Source: Cyanobacteria bacterium UBA8803
GTDB taxonomy: Bacteria; Cyanobacteriota; Cyanobacteriia; Cyanobacteriales; Coleofasciculaceae
Assembly (NCBI GenBank): GCA_003505715.1
Contig: DNXU01000329.1
Coordinates: forward strand, 1 to 5,146
Direction: 5' to 3'
DNA: 5,146 bases
In this document: positions 1 through 5,146 of the stretch, piece after piece
Numbering within the stretch: position 1 is the first letter of the stretch
How the letters are laid out: the number at the start of each line of letters is the position of its first letter
Program-made: the position numbers and the translations under genes
Notes under the pieces: model-generated
The model's input: only the letters and a program-made list of their open reading frames with translations
Databases searched by the model: none
What the model was told of the DNA's origin: nothing

Positions 1-21
1 ACCAACAACCAACAACCAATT
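1..21. repeat. Short tandem repeat, 7-base period (ACCAACA), inside the kinase gene
   Basis: Two exact units of ACCAACA (1-7, 8-14) and a partial third (15-21, ACCAATT) sit at the left edge. They are read in the kinase frame as PTTNNQF, just before the beta strand leading to the DTGIGIP box, where ATPase domains of this family tolerate loops of varying length. The tract may continue off the window. It resembles the heptanucleotide STRR repeats of cyanobacteria; that assignment is inferred from period and context. Confidence 0.6.
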
Positions 22-1933
22 CCAAATTAAATTTAGAGTAAAGGATACTGGAATTGGCATTCCCGCCGAACGAATGAATTTACTCTTTCAACCCTTCAGT
101 CAGGTTGATAGTTCCACAACACGCAAGTACGGCGGCACTGGCTTAGGCTTAACCATTAGCAAACGCCTTAGTGAGATGATGGGCGGTACTATGTGGGTTG
201 AAAGCGAAGTTGGTAAGGGTTCCCAATTCTTTTTTACGATAAAAGCCCAGTTGGCTCCTTCTTCAGAACCGATCGACCTAGATGCACCTCAACCAGAGTT
301 AACGGGTTTGCGATTACTGGTGGTAGATGACAATGCCACGAACCGCCAAATTCTCACTCTTCAAACTAAGTCTTGGGGAATGGTTGTCCGCGCTGCCAAG
401 TCTGGCCCTCAAGCTCTCAAATTGCTACGTCAGGGTGAGGAATTTGACTTGGCGATTTTAGACTACCACATGCCAGAAATGGATGGTATTACCCTGGCTC
501 AGAAAATCCGCACCTTACCGAAGGGGAAAAGCCTACCTTTACTAATTCTCAGTTCTGGTGGCAGGCCCAGTCGCAAAGACTTTCAGGGAAGGGTTGACTT
601 CGCAGCTTTTGTATACAAACCAATTAAGCAAGCTCAACTTCATGAAGTGCTGATTCGCATCGCTAGCGGCGAATGCAACAATACCACACCCTGTATTGTG
701 CAACCTCAATTCAATTCTGAGCTAGCCCAAAAACTACCCTTGAGCATGTTACTGGTAGACGATGTGGAAGTTAACCAAATGGTTGCCGTAGAAATGTTGC
801 AACGTTTAGGGTATAGCCCTGATGTTGCCAGTAGCGGCAAAGAGGCACTAGATGCTCTGGCTCGTCGTGACTACGATATCGTATTTATGGATATGCAGAT
901 GCCAGAGATGGACGGACTAGAAACCACCCGTCGCATCCGCCAGCAATTCTCAGGGGAGGGGGGAATGGGGAATCGGGAGAATTATCCCAATCACCAATCC
1001 CACGCTCCTTGGATTATTGCGATGACAGCTAATGCTATGCAAGGCGATCGCGAAGCTTGTTTGAAGGCTGGCATGAATGACTATATCAGCAAGCCAGTGC
1101 GAGTAAAGGCGATCGTCCAAGCCCTAAATCGCTATCAAAGCTTTCTCTCTAAAGCCGGATTGAGCGTGCCAAAGACAGACGCGACTCTAAGCGAACCGCT
1201 ATCTGATACTACTGTCAATAATAGTAAAGCTGAGCCTCCAGTGGAGCAGGCGAAATTGGCAATAGCAGACAGTTTACCGGAATCATCAACGCCACCACAG
1301 ACAGCAAACGGGAAAATGACCTCACCAGCAATTGATGAGGAAGCTTTTCAAGAGTTAAAGGCTTTAATCGTCCGCGCTGGGGCACTCATTTCTAAAATTG
1401 AAGCTGATTATAAACAAGTGGGTGCGGCTGTACCATCTGGCGTTCTGGCAACTGAATCCCATAGCCAAAAAGTAACACAAACTTTACTGCAATTAGCCAC
1501 ATCAGTTGAAACAACTCCTGTTGGAGCGGTTGCCGACCATATTCCTATACCACCAGAGACAAAAAACTCCCCAACCGAAGCACCAGCGATTGATAAACAA
1601 GCCTTTGAAGAATTAAAGGATTTAATGGGAGATGATGCTGAAGAATTTTGGTTAGAGGTAGTTGATAAATTTCTGAAGGTGGCACCGCCGAAACTACAAG
1701 CGATTCGAGATGCTGTTAGCCAAGGGGATGCAGGAGCAATTAAAGCAACAGCCCATGCCTTGCGAGGCGCTTGTACCACTGTTGGAGCCACACCCTTGTA
1801 TAAACTGTGCGATGAACTCGAACAGATGGGCCGTGCTGGTACTATTGTCGGTGCCGAGCTTCTAATTTCAAAAATTGAAGCTGAGTACCAACGAGTAGAC
1901 GGAGATTTGTCAGCTAATATTTCATCAGATTGA
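2..1933 (+). CDS. Hybrid sensor histidine kinase, C-terminal part (ATPase-REC-REC-HPt), 5' partial
   Basis: The frame is open from base 2 and the ATG at 74 is internal to a conserved domain, so the true start is off the left edge. Seen in order: the ATPase G1 box DTGIGIP (from base 44), F box LFQPFSQVD and G2 box GGTGLGL (from 131). REC1 has an acidic pair at codons 326 and 329, phospho-acceptor Asp at 461, Ser at 551 and Lys at 617. REC2 has its acidic pair from 758, Asp at 890, Thr at 1025 and Lys at 1091. A linker of about 150 residues follows, then an HPt domain (about 1586-1899) with AHALRG, whose His codon is 1754-1756. Both receivers keep all key residues and so look active. Family knowledge: such proteins autophosphorylate on a His (here off-window), pass phosphate to a receiver Asp, then to the HPt His and on to a separate regulator. 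The sensor domain and signal cannot be known from this window. Oddities: a repeat tract within REC2 and an HPt remnant in the linker, listed separately. Confidence 0.95.
   Translation, partial: PTTNNQFQIKFRVKDTGIGIPAERMNLLFQPFSQVDSSTTRKYGGTGLGLTISKRLSEMMGGTMWVESEVGKGSQFFFTIKAQLAPSSEPIDLDAPQPELTGLRLLVVDDNATNRQILTLQTKSWGMVVRAAKSGPQALKLLRQGEEFDLAILDYHMPEMDGITLAQKIRTLPKGKSLPLLILSSGGRPSRKDFQGRVDFAAFVYKPIKQAQLHEVLIRIASGECNNTTPCIVQPQFNSELAQKLPLSMLLVDDVEVNQMVAVEMLQRLGYSPDVASSGKEALDALARRDYDIVFMDMQMPEMDGLETTRRIRQQFSGEGGMGNRENYPNHQSHAPWIIAMTANAMQGDREACLKAGMNDYISKPVRVKAIVQALNRYQSFLSKAGLSVPKTDATLSEPLSDTTVNNSKAEPPVEQAKLAIADSLPESSTPPQTANGKMTSPAIDEEAFQELKALIVRAGALISKIEADYKQVGAAVPSGVLATESHSQKVTQTLLQLATSVETTPVGAVADHIPIPPETKNSPTEAPAIDKQAFEELKDLMGDDAEEFWLEVVDKFLKVAPPKLQAIRDAVSQGDAGAIKATAHALRGACTTVGATPLYKLCDELEQMGRAGTIVGAELLISKIEAEYQRVDGDLSANISSD
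953..1001. repeat. In-frame 7-base-period repeat tract inserted in REC2
   Basis: Seven heptamers can be laid out: ggggagg, ggggaat, ggggaat, cgggaga, then attatcc, caatcac, caatccc. The left half is G-rich and the right half C-rich, so the tract has a rough dyad appearance, though pairing is imperfect. It encodes a Gly/Asn/His-rich segment (roughly GEGGMGNRENYPNHQS) between the helix ending RRIRQQF and the strand PWIIAMTANA. Receivers normally have only a few residues here. The insertion leaves every catalytic residue intact and keeps the frame. It looks like an STRR-type repeat invading a permissive surface loop. Confidence 0.6.
1328..1420 (+). other. Degenerate duplicate of the HPt domain within the kinase linker (no active His)
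   Basis: The encoded stretch starts AIDEEAFQELKAL and continues directly to RAGALISKIEADYKQV. The first part matches the start of the real HPt domain downstream (AIDKQAFEELKDL, from 1586). The second matches its last helix (LISKIEAEYQRV, ending near 1899). At DNA level, 31 of 39 bases agree over the first block (1331-1369 against 1589-1627) and 24 of 30 over the second (1391-1420 against the SKIEAEYQRV codons). About 70 residues of the middle, including the phosphorylatable His, are absent from this copy. The simplest reading is a tandem HPt duplication followed by an in-frame internal deletion. It is probably now just linker. Confidence 0.7.
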
Positions 1934-2020
1934 TGCGATTTATGATAAAGAGAGGGTCGGGAAAGAGAAGTAGAATCCCCAGTTGGCTATAAAGTGAACC
2001 TTACTAAATCCCATTCCTCC

Positions 2021-3973
2021 TCAATTAACCATACCCGTGAGGGGCGAACTAGCACTAGCATAGGATTTCAGCGGCATCCGACCCGCCAAATAGGCCAACC
2101 TGCCTGCCTCCGTTGCCATCCCCATCGCTCTAGCCATCGCTACAGGATTTTGCGCTAGCGCGATCGCACTATTAATTAATAAGGCATCCGCCCCCAACTC
2201 CATCGCATAAGCCGCCTCACTCGGCGTCCCAATTCCGGCATCTACAACTACTGGCACCCTGGCTTCTTCAATAATGATTTGGATATTGGCTGCATTCTTA
2301 ATCCCCTGCCCGGAACCAATGGGAGAACCCAAGGGCATCACAGTCACGCACCCCGCCTCTTCTAAACGTTTGGCTAATAACGGGTCAGCATTAATGTAAG
2401 GCAATACAGCAAAGCCTTCCTTAATGAGTTGTTCTGCTGCTGCCAAAGTACCAATGGGGTCGGGTAACAAATACTTGGCGTCGGGAATTACTTCTAACTT
2501 GACAAAGTTATTCTCTTCTTGTCCCAATAGCTTGGCCATTTCCCGACCCAGCCGCGCCACCCGTACTGCTTCCTCAGCGGTTGTACACCCTGCTGTATTC
2601 GGTAACATCCACACTTTTTTCCAGTCTAAGGCTTCAGCCAGTCCTTCATGACCTGGAGCCTGAGATTGCACCCGCCGCACGGCAACGGTAACAATCTCGC
2701 TACCACTAGCAGCAATACTCTGTTGCATCTGTTCGATACTGCTATACTTCCCAGTACCCGTCATCAGACGCGAGCGAAAGGTGCGACCAGCAATGGTGAG
2801 CGAGTTAGTTGAGGATGCTTCCCTGACAGAGGAGTTATCAGGTTGAACTGGCGTGATGGAGGAAAAAATCATTAAACTTGTCTTAGCTGAGGAAGATTGA
2901 TGGTAAAACCTGTCGTAACGGAAATGCTCCAGTAGCGGGTCATACTTTTGTTGTGCGATCGCATCGGCCAGAAGGTGTGCGGTTACGGGAGCTAAGAGAA
3001 TGCCATTGCGGTAGTGACCAGTAGCCAGGGTCAGATTTTGGCAAGGGCTGGTGCCGAGAATGGGTAACTCATCCGGTGTTGAGGGTCGAAAACCCCACCA
3101 GCACTCCTGAATTGGCCAATCTTGTAATTGGGGATACAGCCGCATGGCGCGTGCCAGCAATGTGTGAATTCCCGCTGGGGTGTTGTGGGGTTGCCATCCC
3201 ACCTCCTCACTGGTAGCACCAATAAGTAACTGCCCATTCCGACGGGGCACCAGGTAGGTTTCAGGGCCAAATATTACTCGTTGTAACGGTAAGGGTTGGC
3301 CGTTACTCCCTGGCATTTGCACTGATAACATCTGACCTTTTTTCGGGCGGACTGGCAGGGGCAAAAGTTCGTTTGCCCAAGCCCCCGTTGCTAGGACGTA
3401 ATGAGCTGCCTGAAATTCGCCAGTAGAGGTTCTTACTCCACGAATAACTCGATTTTGCTGTTCAATAGCCTCAACGGCTACCCCTTCTTGGAGGTTTACA
3501 CCCAATTCCCTAGCCGCTAGTTGCAGTGCTTGATTTAGTGCCCGGTTATCCACTTGACCATCGTCAGGATACCACCAACCACCAACCACATCGGCACCCA
3601 AACCAGGTTGATATAAATTAATCGCTTCTCTGTCTAACCAGTGGGTATCCTTTGGGTGGAAAGTTTTTACCTTTTCATAAACAGGCGCTAAAATCCCGCA
3701 AGGCCAGTAGCCTGTAGCCACACCTGTCAGCTGTTCGAGCTTGCCAATCCATTCCGGATACAATGAACGCGAACGAAGGCATAACTCCAGCAGTGGGCTA
3801 GGGGGAATAGCTTCTGCTTGGGGAGCTAACATCCCGGCAGCGGCTAGAGTAGAAGCCTCTTGATAGTTGCGGGTTAAAACGGTGACAGTTGCGCCGCGCC
3901 ATCGGAGTTCAACGGCGATCGCCAAACCGATAACACCGCCGCCGACAATCAGAATGTCATTTGCTGCGTTCAT
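2021..3973 (-). CDS. thiO/thiG: Bifunctional glycine oxidase / thiazole synthase (ThiO-ThiG fusion)
   Basis: This is a 650-residue cytoplasmic enzyme of thiamine biosynthesis. The N-terminal half (about 1-360) is ThiO, an FAD glycine oxidase giving dehydroglycine and H2O2. It shows the dinucleotide motif GGGVIG (residues 11-16), AAGMLAP and [11 protein letters not shown], whose Arg322 matches the substrate-carboxylate Arg of Bacillus glycine oxidase. A Ser/Thr-rich linker (about 361-387) leads to ThiG (about 388-650), which builds the thiazole phosphate from dehydroglycine, 1-deoxyxylulose 5-phosphate and ThiS thiocarboxylate. Seen there: Lys492 in NFVKLEVI (the Schiff-base Lys), [11 protein letters not shown] and the phosphate-binding [10 protein letters not shown]. 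The fusion channels ThiO product to ThiG and is typical of cyanobacteria at about this length. ATG at 3973 sits six residues before the first FAD strand; no clear Shine-Dalgarno is visible. A weak promoter (TTTAGC, 16 bases, TAGAAT; 4046-4019) is possible. No thiS and no TPP riboswitch lie nearby. No convincing terminator is seen between its stop and the kinase stop. Confidence 0.97.
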   Translation of the reverse strand: MNAANDILIVGGGVIGLAIAVELRWRGATVTVLTRNYQEASTLAAAGMLAPQAEAIPPSPLLELCLRSRSLYPEWIGKLEQLTGVATGYWPCGILAPVYEKVKTFHPKDTHWLDREAINLYQPGLGADVVGGWWYPDDGQVDNRALNQALQLAARELGVNLQEGVAVEAIEQQNRVIRGVRTSTGEFQAAHYVLATGAWANELLPLPVRPKKGQMLSVQMPGSNGQPLPLQRVIFGPETYLVPRRNGQLLIGATSEEVGWQPHNTPAGIHTLLARAMRLYPQLQDWPIQECWWGFRPSTPDELPILGTSPCQNLTLATGHYRNGILLAPVTAHLLADAIAQQKYDPLLEHFRYDRFYHQSSSAKTSLMIFSSITPVQPDNSSVREASSTNSLTIAGRTFRSRLMTGTGKYSSIEQMQQSIAASGSEIVTVAVRRVQSQAPGHEGLAEALDWKKVWMLPNTAGCTTAEEAVRVARLGREMAKLLGQEENNFVKLEVIPDAKYLLPDPIGTLAAAEQLIKEGFAVLPYINADPLLAKRLEEAGCVTVMPLGSPIGSGQGIKNAANIQIIIEEARVPVVVDAGIGTPSEAAYAMELGADALLINSAIALAQNPVAMARAMGMATEAGRLAYLAGRMPLKSYASASSPLTGMVN

Positions 3974-4160
3974 TGTTTAAAAATTTAGACGCGCCCCCAT
4001 ACTGCTAGGTTAAGAACCATTCTAGGCTGGCTAGACCAACGCTAAACCTAACTCCCTACCTAAAGTTTTGGGTTTCGTTGCCAATGGCCTAACCTACCAA
4101 CTTTTGCCACGTTGCTAGAACTTGCTGTTTTACACGACCATCCCATCCAGTGAAACCCAT

Positions 4161-4487
4161 CTACCATAAAGCTGGTACTGGTGCTGCCTCATTAGCCGGG
4201 GGTGGTGCTGGTTGAGTCGTTCCCGTACCAGCTTGACCTACAGTTTGCGGTGCCTGTGCAATACGACGATTGGGCTGATTGTTTCTTTGAACCTGTACAG
4301 TTGGCTGATTTGGCTGATTTGCTGGTTGCACCTGGGTTTGACCGACAGGTGCCTCTGCTGCCGCCTCTGGAGATGCTTGTAGTTGGTTAGTAGCTCGATT
4401 GGGACCCAAAGAAAAGGGGAAGCGCCAAGCCGTTGCGGCTCCTATCAGCGCAGAAACTACGATAATTGCTCCGATCAATTTGTTCAT
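4161..4487 (-). CDS. Small exported or membrane-anchored Pro/Gln/Asn/Ala-rich protein, function unknown
   Basis: The 108-residue product begins MNKLIGAIIVVSALIGAATA, a Lys followed by an unbroken hydrophobic stretch to about residue 21. That fits a signal peptide (possible cleavage after ATA) or a single membrane anchor. The rest, from about 28, is low-complexity: rich in Ala, Pro, Gln and Asn, with repeated NQP (NQPNQP, then NNQPN), several Gln-Val pairs and a PAPPP run, ending PALW. It has no Cys and no recognisable domain, so it is probably disordered outside the cytoplasm, in the periplasm or attached to the wall. I do not recognise the family. The start is the only Met before the hydrophobic stretch; no strong Shine-Dalgarno precedes it. 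The signal-like N-terminus and clean stop argue that it is a real gene; the overlapping plus-strand frame has neither. It lies 187 bases upstream of thiO-thiG in the same direction. Confidence 0.65.
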   Translation of the reverse strand: MNKLIGAIIVVSALIGAATAWRFPFSLGPNRATNQLQASPEAAAEAPVGQTQVQPANQPNQPTVQVQRNNQPNRRIAQAPQTVGQAGTGTTQPAPPPANEAAPVPALW

Positions 4488-4591
4488 AATCTAGGTCTAT
4501 TGGCAGAATTCAGTGTCGGTCAATCTCAACAATAATTTAAACTAAAATTTACTATTTTTTCCTCTGGCTACAGTCATAACTTTGCCTTAAG

Positions 4592-4613
4592 CCTCTAATT
4601 ATTTTTATAGAGG
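4592..4613. repeat. Short inverted repeat (CCTCTA / TAGAGG)
   Basis: Two six-base arms, 4592-4597 and 4608-4613, enclose a ten-base AT-rich loop in the gap between the membrane protein gene and the small exported protein gene. There is no T run after it on either strand, so it does not read as an intrinsic terminator. It would fall in the leader of the transcript from the candidate promoter at 4632-4661. It may have no function. Confidence 0.25.
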
Positions 4614-4631
4614 GGATAGCATACCTTAAAT

Positions 4632-4661
4632 ATTATATCCCTGCTTTTTGACATCCTGTAA
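4632..4661 (-). promoter_or_regulatory. Candidate sigma70-type promoter for the small exported protein gene
   Basis: Read on the minus strand, TTACAG (4661-4656) and a perfect TATAAT (4637-4632) are 18 bases apart. Transcription would start near 4625 and give a leader of about 138 bases before the ATG at 4487. The site lies just beyond the stop of the upstream membrane protein gene, where an independent promoter would be expected. The -35 element is only a partial match and the region is AT-rich, so a chance match is possible. Confidence 0.35.
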
Positions 4662-4683
4662 TACTAACCTTTGATGAGGATTT

Positions 4684-5118
4684 TCATAAAAACTTCTGTA
4701 CCACCTGCCAACCCGTCCAGGAAACCCAAGCCAATCCGACAAATAAGACAATGTTAACAGCCACATGAACAGCACGCGCCCAAGGTGAGTGCGAACTAAT
4801 CTGGGTGGCACTTCCTGCTGAGAGCAACACCAATACCACCACAGACCAACCAGCAATGGAGTGAGCCGAATGCCCAAGATTGCCGTAATGGCCGAGCGTA
4901 CCCACAATGCCAATCGCCAGCAATAATAACACTAAACCCACCATTACCCAGCCGAGAGTGTAATGCAAGGGTCGCAACCAGAGGGGACGCGATCGCTGAA
5001 CTTGGCGGTTGGAGAAGATGATGCTGCCCGTGATAGCCAGCAAGACATAGGCAACAAGCGACAAGCCCATTGACCAGGCAGCTATTTTCCATAGCCAGAG
5101 AAAGGAAGGTAGATTCAC
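4684..5118 (-). CDS. Four-helix integral membrane protein, DUF4079-like, GTG start
   Basis: The 144-residue product has four hydrophobic segments at about 14-35, 50-73, 84-103 and 117-139. Histidines cluster at membrane borders: H52 opening helix 2, H77, H83 and H86 in the loop to and start of helix 3 (LGHYGNLGHSAHSIAG), and H118 opening helix 4. From memory, this architecture and the opening NLPSFLWLWKIAAWSMG resemble cyanobacterial proteins annotated DUF4079, whose function is not established. The His placement recalls cytochrome b561-type proteins, so heme binding and electron transfer are possible but inferred. The start is GTG at 5118-5116: an in-frame TAA lies two codons upstream, and the next Met (residue 17) is already inside the first hydrophobic segment, so GTG is the better choice. 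No Shine-Dalgarno is visible; a 7-base repeat lies immediately upstream. Two other minus-strand frames here are less convincing. Confidence 0.8.
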   Translation of the reverse strand: MNLPSFLWLWKIAAWSMGLSLVAYVLLAITGSIIFSNRQVQRSRPLWLRPLHYTLGWVMVGLVLLLLAIGIVGTLGHYGNLGHSAHSIAGWSVVVLVLLSAGSATQISSHSPWARAVHVAVNIVLFVGLAWVSWTGWQVVQKFL

Positions 5119-5128
5119 AACTTAAATA

Positions 5129-5146
5129 GGGATGAGGGATGAGGGA
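5129..5146. repeat. Short tandem repeat, 7-base period (GGGATGA), cut by the window edge
   Basis: Two exact units of GGGATGA (5129-5135, 5136-5142) and the first four bases of a third fill the right edge. The tract starts 10 bases upstream of the GTG start of the membrane protein gene, so it lies in its leader or promoter region. Heptanucleotide tandem repeats of this kind (STRR) are known from filamentous cyanobacteria. Its full length cannot be seen. Confidence 0.6.

Noticed and set aside
1408..1791. 127-codon open frame on the minus strand opposite the kinase HPt region
   Set aside because: It is fully antisense to a well-supported HPt domain and linker, its product has no recognisable motif, and no start signals were seen.
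1934..2020. A shared bidirectional terminator between the converging kinase and thiO-thiG genes
   Set aside because: The gap was read on both strands for a GC-rich stem followed by a T run; only short, weak GGG/CCC pairings were seen.
2424..2651. 75-codon open frame on the plus strand opposite ThiG
   Set aside because: It is antisense to conserved ThiG sequence including the active-site Lys region, and its Ser/Ala-rich product looks like a coding shadow.
2850..2872. Internal start at Met368 of the ThiO-ThiG protein giving free ThiG
   Set aside because: The Met lies in the linker just before ThiG, but no Shine-Dalgarno precedes it and the fusion is the usual cyanobacterial form.
3031..3270. 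79-codon open frame on the minus strand inside thiO
   Set aside because: It is the same strand as thiO in another frame, nested in conserved ThiO sequence, with no family likeness.
3974..4160. A tRNA or other RNA gene in the gap upstream of thiO-thiG
   Set aside because: No cloverleaf arms or conserved T-loop sequence were found on either strand; only scattered TTAGG-like words and one spaced inverted repeat are present.
4202..4390. 62-codon open frame on the plus strand opposite the small exported protein
   Set aside because: It lacks a signal-like start or domain; the minus-strand frame has a clear hydrophobic N-terminus and repeat structure that explain the sequence better.
4648..4669. 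TTGACA on the plus strand (4648-4653) as a promoter
   Set aside because: No acceptable -10 box follows at 16-19 bases, and transcription would run antisense into the membrane protein gene.
4626..5092. Two further minus-strand open frames (4626-4913 and 4796-5092) overlapping the membrane protein gene
   Set aside because: The 4684-5118 frame has four regular hydrophobic helices and a family-like N-terminus; the other two are Trp/Arg/Cys-rich and irregular, as expected of out-of-frame reading.

Overview
The window looks like chromosomal DNA from a cyanobacterium, most likely a filamentous one with many repeats. Three things point that way. The palindrome GCGATCGC (HIP1) occurs five times, at 1044, 2160, 2955, 3915 and 4989, where less than one is expected by chance. 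There is a fused ThiO-ThiG thiamine enzyme of the length seen in cyanobacteria. Short tandem repeats with a 7-base period, like the STRR elements of such genomes, occur at three places. Assignments rest on motif reading only; no database search was possible.

Layout. On the plus strand, 2-1933 is the 3' part of a large hybrid sensor histidine kinase: the end of the ATPase domain, two receiver domains, a long linker and a C-terminal HPt domain. Its sensor, dimerisation domain and start lie off the left edge. It converges tail to tail, 87 bases apart, on thiO-thiG (2021-3973, minus). This is followed leftward-transcribed and upstream by a small exported or membrane-anchored Pro/Gln/Asn/Ala-rich protein (4161-4487, minus) and a four-helix membrane protein resembling the DUF4079 family (4684-5118, minus, GTG start). 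The three minus-strand genes point the same way but are separated by 187 and 196 bases, so they need not be one operon.

The genes do not form an obvious pathway. The kinase is a phosphorelay (His to Asp to His) of unknown input. ThiO-ThiG makes the thiazole half of thiamine. The two small proteins are of unknown function, and the membrane protein has histidines placed where heme ligands could sit.

I see no dramatic new system. The most interesting signals are in the kinase gene: an in-frame remnant of a second HPt domain that has lost its phosphorylatable histidine, and an in-frame 7-base-period repeat tract inserted in the second receiver domain. Both window ends also lie in 7-base repeats, which suggests the window may be a contig that broke at repeats.
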